Shown here piece by piece: positions 8,696-15,600 of a DNA stretch of 64,000 bases. The stretch is taken from positions 1-64,000 of the forward strand of contig JAEDHK010000006.1 in NCBI GenBank assembly GCA_016297005.1, read 5' to 3'. Position numbers and translations under genes: made by a program. The notes below the pieces were generated by a model. It ran no database searches. It had not been told where the DNA came from and saw nothing but the letters and a program-made list of their open reading frames with translations. The stretch is from Clostridia bacterium (GTDB lineage: Bacteria > Bacillota > Clostridia > Christensenellales > DTU072). The stretch's first letter is position 1; each line of letters begins with the position of its first letter.

Positions 8696-8732
8696 AGCCT
8701 ACGCAACCAAAATTATTTTGGTGTAGTAGGCT
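8696..8732. repeat. Nested two-tier hairpin upstream of the toxin candidate
   Basis: AGCCTAC (8696-8702) pairs with GTAGGCT (8726-8732). Inside it ACCAAAA (8706-8712) pairs with TTTTGGT (8716-8722) around the loop TTA. The two tiers are separated by a symmetric 3-by-3 internal loop. ACGCGTTTTT follows, so it may be a second terminator, a structured leader or a recombination site. Confidence 0.6.
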
Positions 8733-8816
8733 ACGCGTTTTTATAAAAAAATATTTGCGAAAATAAGGAATTGCCTTTACTTCTGTCGAACTAATAATCA
8801 CAAGGAGGTAAATGCT

Positions 8817-9395
8817 ATGAATTTAGCGGAAGCAAGTAACTTAGCAAAAAAAACGTTAAGTAATCAATGGGTAAAATGGATACACCGAGGTTCTGCGCCG
8901 GCAAATACAGCCACGGAAAAGAATATAAACGTAATAGCAAGTTCCATAAACCCGAAACATTGCGCGAATTGTCTGAATATGAACGGGTGCTGTTTTGTCA
9001 AGGATAAAAGTCCCGAAAATCCTTTGCACGAAAATTGTCATTGCTATTATGAAGACATTGGGATGCCGGACGTTAAAACGTTATGCGCCGTACAAAAGTT
9101 CACGGATTACATATTCAATGAAGGAAACGATAAGGGCAAAAAAGCGATGTTTGAATCGTGGGGATATACAATACTTGATTCATATAATCTCAAAGAAAAC
9201 TTTGAAAAACAAGCGCAATTGGCATATCAATGCGGAGAGTATGAATTAGCCTGGAGAGACAGATATGGACAAAGGATCAATATCGCGGTACAATTAAAAA
9301 AGCAAACGGGCGAATCATTCACTATCGTTACCGGGTGGATGACCTATCCGGATGGGAGACTTGTTTTGGTAACGCCATATGGGAGGAGGAGATGA
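8817..9395 (+). CDS. Candidate toxin: MuF-like Cys/His module plus DUF6883-like C-terminal domain
   Basis: A 192-residue protein with no signal peptide. Residues 49-76 carry CxxC (C49, C52) and HxxCxC (H71, C74, C76) in the sequence NPLHENCHC. This resembles the pP.HpnCrC signature found in MuF/minor-head proteins, a module known to be joined to polymorphic toxins. Residues 105-190 (GKKAMFESWGY, DRYGQRINIAVQL, TGWMTYPDGRLVLVTPYG) resemble DUF6883, a small domain found at toxin C-termini. A strong AAGGAGG SD sits at 8802-8808. The stop overlaps the next gene by ATGA, as in toxin-immunity pairs. The assignment is by recalled family pattern and the catalytic chemistry is not known. Confidence 0.65.
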   Translation: MNLAEASNLAKKTLSNQWVKWIHRGSAPANTATEKNINVIASSINPKHCANCLNMNGCCFVKDKSPENPLHENCHCYYEDIGMPDVKTLCAVQKFTDYIFNEGNDKGKKAMFESWGYTILDSYNLKENFEKQAQLAYQCGEYELAWRDRYGQRINIAVQLKKQTGESFTIVTGWMTYPDGRLVLVTPYGRRR

Positions 9396-9625
9396 AAGAA
9401 CTTGATAGAGTGGAACTTATCAAAGATAGAGCGGAATATGCCGACAGGGGAATAAAAGCCGGGGCAAAAGGAACGATCATGTTAGGAGAAGAACGTAACG
9501 GTTACGTCTTGGTTTTTTTTGACGGTGAGTACTATCGAAATGAAGAAGGGTTTTTACTTATGGATGAAATTGACGTCGGAGTAAGAGTTGAAGATCTTAA
9601 AGTTATTTCAGACGATAAAAAATAA
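9392..9625 (+). CDS. Candidate immunity protein, DUF4926-like
   Basis: A 77-residue soluble, acidic protein. The layout LDRVELIKDR...GIKAGAKGTIM...YVLVFFDGE resembles DUF4926, a small SH3-like domain (LD.V.L..D.PE.GL..G..GTVV......EVEF) often encoded beside DUF6883 toxins. The ATG at 9392 is chosen because GGGAGGAGGA precedes it and it overlaps the toxin stop by four bases; the longer open frame upstream lies inside the toxin gene. It is followed directly by a terminator, so the two genes form a complete unit. It is predicted to bind and neutralise the upstream protein, by inference from gene arrangement. Confidence 0.65.
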   Translation: MKELDRVELIKDRAEYADRGIKAGAKGTIMLGEERNGYVLVFFDGEYYRNEEGFLLMDEIDVGVRVEDLKVISDDKK

Positions 9626-9639
9626 ATGATAAACGCATA

Positions 9640-9675
9640 AAAAGGCAGGAGCCCGCCAATATGCCCCTGCCTTTT
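9640..9675 (+). terminator. Terminator of the toxin/immunity unit
   Basis: AAAAGGCAGG (9640-9649) pairs perfectly with CCTGCCTTTT (9666-9675), a classic A-tract/T-tract terminator stem. It ends the cassette genes 15 bp after the immunity stop. Confidence 0.85.
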
Positions 9676-9722
9676 AGAATTCCTATCGGCATTCGCCTTA
9701 TACGCGGTAACCTTTTAAAAAT

Positions 9723-10255
9723 TTTTTGTACTTCCTATTCCCAGTGGTTTTATAAAGAGTAGGGAGGGGATCGGCGCTTCGTTACGTATCCACTATAACT
9801 TCATATCGTGTTCGTAGGATTCTACGGGCAGGCCGAGCGCGTCTTTAAAATAAAATATCCCGCCGTACTCTTCGTCCCACCCGCGGTCGAATGCGCCGTC
9901 AAAGATCTCCCGTGCAAAACAAATCATTTTTTCATCCTTTCGGCGAATCCCTTCTTCAAGTAAAAACCAGGAGCATTCCATGTCGTGCCCCGGATTGACG
10001 ACGCGGCAGGGAGCGGATTCCGTTATCACACGTCCGTCCACTCCGACGGTCTCGAACATGGCGCGATATTCCGGCTTATAAAACTCTTTGATATCCTCGA
10101 TCAGATCGGTAATGATATCATCGTATTCTTTCGCATTATCTTCGTCCGCTTCGCGCATAATCAAGACAGTTCAGAATCCCGCCGTAGGTAGCGTCAATAC
10201 CGTAATTGAGCCAAAACGGTACGCACGAATTTAACAATTCTTTCTTGAATTATCA
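9723..10255 (-). pseudogene. 5' and middle part of a decayed AGE-family epimerase gene
   Basis: The minus-strand translation shows AGE-family blocks in order. First comes an N-terminal PFWLNYGIDATYGGIL. Next, after a jump that removes roughly 130 residues, come NPGHDMECSWFLLEEG and DRGWDEEYGGIFYF, then HDMKL followed by a TAG where the family has Trp, and finally a readable continuation WIRNEAPIPSLL. Lesions visible are a frameshift after the ATG that overlaps the upstream gene's stop, an internal deletion with frame change, a TGG-to-TAG nonsense change at 9793, and interruption by the cassette. A 123-codon open stretch (9793-10164) remains but should not be taken as a gene. Intact homologues isomerise N-acyl-hexosamines, mannose or cellobiose. 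Confidence 0.82.
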
Positions 10256-11461
10256 TAATAGTTCATTTTTATCTTCCTGATTATATAAAAGATACAGTTC
10301 TGTCAGCCCCGTAGCGATGGGCAAAGCGCACCATCCCGTATAAACGGAATGTTTGCCGCCCTCGTTTAAGGGATTGTTCTGGTCACAATTTCCTTCCGCC
10401 TTTTTGGTGCGGACGTCGTACGAACCGCGCCAGGCTCCGTCCGTCTTCGGATCACCCTCGTCGATCTGTGTTTCCATCAAGAAACCCGCCGCCTTTTCAG
10501 CCCGGCGCAGATATTTTTCTTCGCCGAGTACTTTATACATTTCGATCATGGCGAGGAAAGCGTACCCTTGCGTATACACAAAGTCGCACAAGTCTCCGTT
10601 TTCGTTAAGAGAGGCTCCGGGAACAAAGCCGTTTTTTACAGCGCCCGTTTCGGGTTCGATCAACCCGTCGCAAAAAGCGGAGATACGATCGATCGCTTCA
10701 AGAAAAACTCTGTCGCCGGTAAAGCGATAGGAGAGGATAAAGCACAGCATGGCGATATAATTCTCGGAAGAGACAGGTCGCCATGCTTCGGCACCGCTTA
10801 CTTCGTAAGAGGTCCTGAGGCGCCCGTTCACGATCAGTTTTTGCACAAAAGAAAAAGCCTTTTCAGCCGCGTCGGTATATTCGGCTTTGCCGGTAATTTT
10901 TCCTAAGGAGAACAACCCTGCCATAAGCCACAGCAGAAAACAGGGCCCGTAAGAATCTTTTCGTTTCAGATGGGTAATCTTTTTGAAGAAGTTTCCTTTT
11001 CTTCTTTGCGTTTTGACCCAGAAGTCGGCGCTTTTTTCGGCCATCGTCAAGTACCGGGTATCGCCCGTTTTTTCATAAAGATAACACAGGTTCAGAAGAA
11101 CCTTACCGTTGTCGTTCTGATAAAGCAAAGTTTTCGAACGCGGTAATTTTTGTTTGCCGTTGACAAGATAAAAGGGAAAGGCGGTGTTTTTATCCTCTTT
11201 CTTCCTATTTTGCGCATACTCTAACCAACGGGTTACGTTCTCAAAAACATCGTCGTATTCCTTTCTTCCCGTTTTGCGGTAGAGGTATAACGTCCGCAGA
11301 TATTCGCTCGCGACGTCCGGTCGGCATAATTCCACCCGTTGGCACAGGTCGGTGCGGATTCTTTCGTATACGCCATGCGCGCCGCGGCCGTCCGTCAGCA
11401 TATTCTTTTCGATCCAGACAAGGCACTTTCCGACGGACGACGTAAGATCTTTTTCGTTCAT
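10253..11461 (-). CDS. Six-hairpin (alpha/alpha)6-barrel glycosidase-like protein
   Basis: A 402-residue soluble protein with repeating helical hairpins of the type ...YLYRKTGRKEYDDVFENVTRWLEYA, ...CYLYEKTGDTRYLTMAEKSADFWV and ...MYKVLGEEKYLRRAEKAAGFLM. This matches the six-hairpin glycosidase superfamily. No catalytic motif I can name stands out. Its TGA overlaps the ATG of the decayed AGE gene, so the two once formed a sugar-metabolism operon, and both would share the barrel fold. There is no signal peptide, so it is likely cytosolic. An extended -10 promoter lies six bases upstream of the ATG with no SD, predicting a leaderless message. Confidence 0.6.
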   Translation of the reverse strand: MNEKDLTSSVGKCLVWIEKNMLTDGRGAHGVYERIRTDLCQRVELCRPDVASEYLRTLYLYRKTGRKEYDDVFENVTRWLEYAQNRKKEDKNTAFPFYLVNGKQKLPRSKTLLYQNDNGKVLLNLCYLYEKTGDTRYLTMAEKSADFWVKTQRRKGNFFKKITHLKRKDSYGPCFLLWLMAGLFSLGKITGKAEYTDAAEKAFSFVQKLIVNGRLRTSYEVSGAEAWRPVSSENYIAMLCFILSYRFTGDRVFLEAIDRISAFCDGLIEPETGAVKNGFVPGASLNENGDLCDFVYTQGYAFLAMIEMYKVLGEEKYLRRAEKAAGFLMETQIDEGDPKTDGAWRGSYDVRTKKAEGNCDQNNPLNEGGKHSVYTGWCALPIATGLTELYLLYNQEDKNELL

Positions 11462-11467
11462 GCAATA

Positions 11468-11476
11468 AGTATATCA
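11468..11476 (-). promoter_or_regulatory. Extended -10 promoter, leaderless configuration
   Basis: On the minus strand TGATATACT (TG at 11475-11476, -10 TATACT at 11468-11473) is followed by six bases and then the ATG at 11461. No good -35 box is present, as expected for an extended -10 element. Confidence 0.6.
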
Positions 11477-11537
11477 TATTCAATCGGAGAAGAACAGGTG
11501 AAAAGAAAAAAATGTCGAAAAGAGTGCGTTAAAAAAA

Positions 11538-11566
11538 TTGACTTCGCCATACAAAAGGACTATAAT
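11538..11566 (+). promoter_or_regulatory. Promoter of the permease gene, leaderless configuration
   Basis: TTGACT (11538-11543), 17-bp spacer, TATAAT (11561-11566), then eight bases (CCGTACCC) to the ATG at 11575. The transcription start would fall within about two bases of the start codon, and there is no SD. Confidence 0.85.
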
Positions 11567-11574
11567 CCGTACCC

Positions 11575-12885
11575 ATGATAACCGTCCTTTCCGTAGCGAT
11601 TTGCGCCTGCGTTCTGATGATTGCTTCCGTCCTGTTTTTACCTTCGGTAAAGATAAAGGGGCATACGTTGTCCGTTTATTGGATGCCTGTACTTATCGGG
11701 GCGGTCGTTATCCTGTGTACGGGGGCGCTCCCGATCCAAGAGGCGGTCGTGGGACTTATCCGAAGCGACGGCGTAAACCCGTTTAAGATATTGATCCTTT
11801 TTATTTCTATGACCGTCATGTCGGTATACCTTGACGAGATCGGTTTTTTTCGCTATCTTGCGAAAGAAGTTTTAAAGAGAGCGGGGCATAGTCAGATACG
11901 CACTTTTATCTATCTATATCTGACCGTTTCCGTTCTGACCGTATTTACCAGTAACGACATAGTTATTCTTACCTTTACGCCGTTTATTTGTTATTTTTCA
12001 AAACACGCCAACATCAATCCCGTCCCGTATCTCGTGTCGGAGTTCGTCGCCGCCAATACCTGGAGCATGTTTCTTTTGATCGGCAATCCGACCAACGTCT
12101 ATCTCGCAACTTCGTTCGGCGTTGATTTTTTGTCCTACCTGAAAGTCATGTGGCTCCCGGCGATCTTTGCCGGGGTTATCGCGTTTCTGCTCCTGTTCGC
12201 CGTTTTTTTTCATCATCTGAAAACGCCTATGGCGCCCTGTGCAGAAACCTTTTCCATTACGGAAAGAGTTCTCTTTATCATCGGTATCGCTCATCTCGGC
12301 GGTTGTACGATTCTGTTGGTTATTTGTTCTTATATCGGTGTGGAAATGTGGTTGATTACCCTTGTTTTCGCGCTGTCGCTTTTCCTTGTCACTACGGTGT
12401 ATAAACTGTTTTGCCATAAAAAACCGACGATCATCGTCAGGACGCTTCATCGCGCCCCGTGGGAACTGATCCCTTTCGTCCTGTCCATGTTTATTCTTGT
12501 GCTGGGCCTGTCTTACAGAGGCGTAAGCGAAAAAGCCGTCGCATTTCTGGAAGCGGGACAATGGACGCCGTTCGTTTTCGGCGCGTCTTCGACGCTTTCC
12601 GCAAACGTGATCAATAATATTCCCATGAGCGTTCTGTTTTGTTCGCTCATTTCCTATTTGCCGCAGTCTGAGGTTCTTCCCGCCGTATACGCCACCGTCA
12701 TCGGCTCCAATATAGGTGCGTTCTTAACGCCCATCGGCGCGCTTGCCGGTATTATGTGGTCGAATATTCTGAAAAACAATCACGTACGATTTACGTTCGT
12801 ATCTTTTATTGCATACGGTTTTTTGATCGCCGTACCTACTCTCATCGCCGCGCTGATGGGATTATACCTGTCTTTAATGATATAA
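11575..12885 (+). CDS. ArsB/NhaD (SLC13-like) ion transporter superfamily permease
   Basis: A 436-residue membrane protein with about eleven hydrophobic segments. Conserved blocks FTSNDIVILTFTPFI and LLIGNPTNVYLATSFG in the first half, and NVINNIPMSVLF plus GSNIGAFLTPIGAL in the second, form the inverted-repeat signature of the ArsB/NhaD/CitM group. The substrate could be arsenite, sodium/proton, or a small carboxylate; no arsR or other ars genes are adjacent. It is monocistronic, with its own promoter and terminator. Confidence 0.82.
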   Translation: MITVLSVAICACVLMIASVLFLPSVKIKGHTLSVYWMPVLIGAVVILCTGALPIQEAVVGLIRSDGVNPFKILILFISMTVMSVYLDEIGFFRYLAKEVLKRAGHSQIRTFIYLYLTVSVLTVFTSNDIVILTFTPFICYFSKHANINPVPYLVSEFVAANTWSMFLLIGNPTNVYLATSFGVDFLSYLKVMWLPAIFAGVIAFLLLFAVFFHHLKTPMAPCAETFSITERVLFIIGIAHLGGCTILLVICSYIGVEMWLITLVFALSLFLVTTVYKLFCHKKPTIIVRTLHRAPWELIPFVLSMFILVLGLSYRGVSEKAVAFLEAGQWTPFVFGASSTLSANVINNIPMSVLFCSLISYLPQSEVLPAVYATVIGSNIGAFLTPIGALAGIMWSNILKNNHVRFTFVSFIAYGFLIAVPTLIAALMGLYLSLMI

Positions 12886-12889
12886 GAAA

Positions 12890-12913
12890 AACCGGCAAAT
12901 TAGTTGCCGGTTC
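12890..12913 (+). terminator. Terminator of the permease gene
   Basis: AACCGGCAA (12890-12898) pairs perfectly with TTGCCGGTT (12904-12912) around ATTAG; the A/T-rich tail is CTTAATAAATT. The next 180 bp, up to the end of the ferritin-like gene at 13095, contain no gene that I can support. Confidence 0.75.
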
Positions 12914-13094
12914 TTAATAAATTGCGCCTGAAAGTACCTGCATTGGCGATAAAGCGCCATAAATAGAGGCCTCGTGAAGTCTTGCGTGAAAATGATTTAT
13001 CCGTAATGAAGCATTATTTGTTCAATGCAGGGTTAAAGAAAGGTTCCGATCCATGAGGCAAAGAGTCTATGCCGCATTGCGACAATTCGTTCTC

Positions 13095-14357
13095 CTATCC
13101 TCTTACTTTTACCTTTTCTCTTCCCACCGTGGTATTGTCTCTCGTGCGGTCGGCCAGTTCGGGCACGGGGTTGGAGCGGATTTCGTAGCGGTAGTCCGTC
13201 TTGTTTTTGGACAGATACCTGTCGAGAACGACGTGAGAAGGCACATCCGCGCCGTCGCCGCAGACTTGTCCCTGATAGGTGAAAAATCTTGCCCCGTCCG
13301 GCAGAGCGGACACGAGAGAATAGTCCTCGTAGTTCGCCGTTTCCCAAACGGTATTTTGCAATACGTTGCGAATATAATCCTTTTGAGAAGAGAAGGAGAG
13401 AAGCTCGGGGAATTCTCCTCCGGGAATAACTTCCTGCCAGTTTTTGTGTTCGTATTTTTCAAGAAGTTCGGCCGCCGCATGCAGATGACTGATTTCCAGA
13501 ATGAGATTGCGTTCCCAAATCTTTTTGACGTACGGATCGGACTCGTCCTTATAGCAAGAATAATACAGATAGCACTCGGTATACTCGTGCATGAGCAAGT
13601 TTTCGAGCCACGTCGGCTTGACGTCGAGGAGCGATCCGTAGCGCGTAACGTGCTGTTCTTCGATCATTCCGATCTCTTGATATAGTTCTCTTCCCGCGTC
13701 CGACGTGTAAAAGCCGGCCTGGTTCATATAATAGTTCATCGTCTGCTGTTCGGCCGCCGTAATGATATTGACGTTCAATACGGTAGCGATATCGGCTTCT
13801 TTATTGTTTCCGGAACGACAAACACCGTCGTATGGGTGCCTATGTTCGCTGATCGTGGGTCGGCCGGGCGTGATCTCGGTATAAGAACCGATCAGTTTTT
13901 CGGCATGGACGTGATGTTCTAATTCAAGCAGATTGGAAAAACGATAAAGGTGGTCGAAGTCTTCCAGAAGCGCAAAGTCAAGCGCGTGCTTTACGTAGGG
14001 ATCCTTTTCTCTTTTTGCGAGGGCGACGGTCAGATCGACAGCCAGTTGTTCGTAGCTGATCGTCGTTTCCAGGATCGTTTCGTTGATGGGCTTTAAGACG
14101 GATATTTGCTTTTGTTGTTGCTGTTCGCTTCTTCTGACAGCGGCGAGGGAACGTCGGATATCGTTATCGGGGCAGGCGCGAAAAAAGCGATGCGAAAAAC
14201 CAACCGCCTCGTATTCGGCGCCGTTCATCAGAATGCAGCGCACTTTCGTGTAGGGATCGACTTCGTTCTTGTCGTAAGATTTCGCGTACATTTCGGAAGG
14301 GGTCAGGTAGGTCTTTTCAATAACGTCCGGTTTTTCGTAAAAGGGATTAAAACTCAT
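13095..14357 (-). CDS. Tandem ferritin-like domain protein
   Basis: A 420-residue soluble protein that appears to hold two ferritin-like four-helix bundles. Candidate iron-ligand ExxH pairs are EDFDH in the first bundle, and EEQH and EISH in the second. Each is preceded by a helix with a further acidic ligand (SYEQLAVDL, TAAEQQTMNYY, MHEYTECYLYY). The two halves read as a duplication, with a non-helical tail after residue 330. The ATG at 14357 is preceded by AAGGAGAC. It is divergent from mnmA. Likely roles are iron storage, oxidative-stress protection or a diiron oxidase; no rubredoxin domain is seen. Confidence 0.7.
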   Translation of the reverse strand: MSFNPFYEKPDVIEKTYLTPSEMYAKSYDKNEVDPYTKVRCILMNGAEYEAVGFSHRFFRACPDNDIRRSLAAVRRSEQQQQKQISVLKPINETILETTISYEQLAVDLTVALAKREKDPYVKHALDFALLEDFDHLYRFSNLLELEHHVHAEKLIGSYTEITPGRPTISEHRHPYDGVCRSGNNKEADIATVLNVNIITAAEQQTMNYYMNQAGFYTSDAGRELYQEIGMIEEQHVTRYGSLLDVKPTWLENLLMHEYTECYLYYSCYKDESDPYVKKIWERNLILEISHLHAAAELLEKYEHKNWQEVIPGGEFPELLSFSSQKDYIRNVLQNTVWETANYEDYSLVSALPDGARFFTYQGQVCGDGADVPSHVVLDRYLSKNKTDYRYEIRSNPVPELADRTRDNTTVGREKVKVRG

Positions 14358-14402
14358 TTTGTGTCTCCTTGTAATGTTTTCGATAATTATTGTCCGATAA
14401 TG

Positions 14403-14432
14403 TTGATTTATACCTGTCGTTTGTTGTATGAT
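14403..14432 (+). promoter_or_regulatory. mnmA promoter, leaderless configuration
   Basis: TTGATT (14403-14408), 18-bp spacer, TATGAT (14427-14432), then six bases to the ATG at 14439. No SD precedes the ATG, so the mRNA probably starts at the start codon. Confidence 0.7.
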
Positions 14433-14438
14433 AATGAC

Positions 14439-15509
14439 ATGGAAAAGACAGTCGTAGTGGGTATGAGCGGAGGTGTGGACAGTAGCGTCGCCGCGGCTCT
14501 TCTGAAAGAACAGGGCTATAACGTTGTCGGGATGTTCATGCACAATTGGAAAGAAACGAACGACAATGGTTGTTGCACGGCCGAAGAGGATTATTCGGAC
14601 GTTCGCCGCGTTTGCGATCGCCTCGGTATCCCTTACTATTCGGTCGACTTCTCGGACGAATATTGGAACGACGTTTTTTTGCATTTTGTCGACGAATATA
14701 AAAAAGGCCGTACCCCCAACCCGGACGTACTTTGCAACAGTAAAATCAAATTCGGCGTTTTTCGCGATCGAGCCATGCAACTGGGCGCCGATTTTGTCGC
14801 AACCGGACATTATTGCGGCGTCAAGCATGAAAGCGGCAAAGCCTATCTCATGCGTTCCGCCGACGAAAACAAGGATCAGACGTATTTTTTAAACCAGGTA
14901 TCTTCCGCACAGATCGATAACGTGCTTTTTCCTCTTGCCGATATTCCTAAGCCCGAAGTAAGACGTCTTGCCGAAAAATACGGCCTCGCCACGGCAAAAA
15001 AGAAAGACTCTACGGGAGTTTGCTTTATCGGAGAAAGAAATTTCCGCGCTTTCCTCGCCGGATATATCCCCATGAAGGAAGGCGAGATCCGCACACTTGA
15101 CGATAAGGTAATAGGCACGCATAAGGGCGTGTATTATTACACCGTCGGTCAGCATAAAGGTTTCGGCGTGGGCGGTATGAAAGGAGAAAACAACGTCGCT
15201 CCTTGGTATATCGTCAAAAAAGACGTCGAAAAAAACATTCTCTACGTCCATCAGGGCGAGATTCCCGAACTCTATTCTGACCGTCTTACGACGGAAAAAT
15301 TTCATTTCATCACGGACCCCGTTTCTTCCGGAACCCGCGTTCTCGCACGCATACGGCATCGACAACCCTTACAACAAGCCGTCGTGTATTTTGACGAAGC
15401 GGGGCGCGCCGAAGTCGTATTCGACGAGAAGCAACGCGCCGTCAGTTCCGGACAGTACTGCGTTCTTTATTCCGACCGCGTATGTATCGGCGGCGGTTGT
15501 ATAGAATAG
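14439..15509 (+). CDS. mnmA: tRNA-specific 2-thiouridylase
   Basis: MnmA makes the 2-thio group of wobble uridine in tRNA Lys/Glu/Gln, using ATP and a persulfide donor. The PP-loop SGGVDS is at 10-15. The catalytic Cys pair lies in PDVLCNSKIKF and STGVCFIGER, and the C-terminal beta-barrel domains are complete. Length is 356 residues, as usual. I place the start at the ATG directly before EKTVVVGMSGG; longer upstream frames run into the divergent promoter region. It is followed by guaA from a separate promoter. Confidence 0.96.
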   Translation: MEKTVVVGMSGGVDSSVAAALLKEQGYNVVGMFMHNWKETNDNGCCTAEEDYSDVRRVCDRLGIPYYSVDFSDEYWNDVFLHFVDEYKKGRTPNPDVLCNSKIKFGVFRDRAMQLGADFVATGHYCGVKHESGKAYLMRSADENKDQTYFLNQVSSAQIDNVLFPLADIPKPEVRRLAEKYGLATAKKKDSTGVCFIGERNFRAFLAGYIPMKEGEIRTLDDKVIGTHKGVYYYTVGQHKGFGVGGMKGENNVAPWYIVKKDVEKNILYVHQGEIPELYSDRLTTEKFHFITDPVSSGTRVLARIRHRQPLQQAVVYFDEAGRAEVVFDEKQRAVSSGQYCVLYSDRVCIGGGCIE

Positions 15510-15535
15510 TTTTTTTAAAATATCCATTTTATCGC

Positions 15536-15564
15536 TTGCTACCCGCGTTCGTCCATGTTATACT
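15536..15564 (+). promoter_or_regulatory. guaA promoter
   Basis: TTGCTA (15536-15541), 17-bp spacer, TATACT (15559-15564). The leader is about 30 nt, with TGGAGAAC as the SD, too short for a purine riboswitch. Confidence 0.75.
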
Positions 15565-15600
15565 TTTTTTATCCCGAATTTATTTAATGGAGAACTATTT

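Larger units (their letters stand above)
8640..9720 (+). mobile_element. Inserted toxin/immunity cassette, about 1.08 kb
   Basis: This stretch interrupts the AGE-family pseudogene. It is flanked by ATTTTTG (8633-8639) and ATTTTTTG (9721-9728), a candidate 7-8 bp target duplication. Collapsing the two copies into one rejoins the AGE reading frame. The cassette is visibly richer in A+T than its surroundings: a 60-base sample at 9181-9240 counts 35% G+C against 63% at 6661-6720. In order it holds a hairpin with T-run, a nested hairpin, a promoter-like region, two overlapping genes and a strong terminator. I see no transposase, recombinase or clear terminal inverted repeats, so the mechanism of entry is unknown. 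Confidence 0.65.

Noticed and set aside
8696..8732. Integron attC site
   Set aside because: No GTTRRRY/RYYYAAC core sites, no integrase and no array of cassettes.
9335..9391. Longer N-terminus for the immunity candidate
   Set aside because: It would lie inside the toxin gene. The ATG at 9392 has the SD and gives the family-like start.
14381..14391. PerR/Fur-like box upstream of the ferritin-like gene
   Set aside because: Only the central ATAATTATT agrees; roughly 10 of 15 positions match a PerR box, which is too weak to claim.
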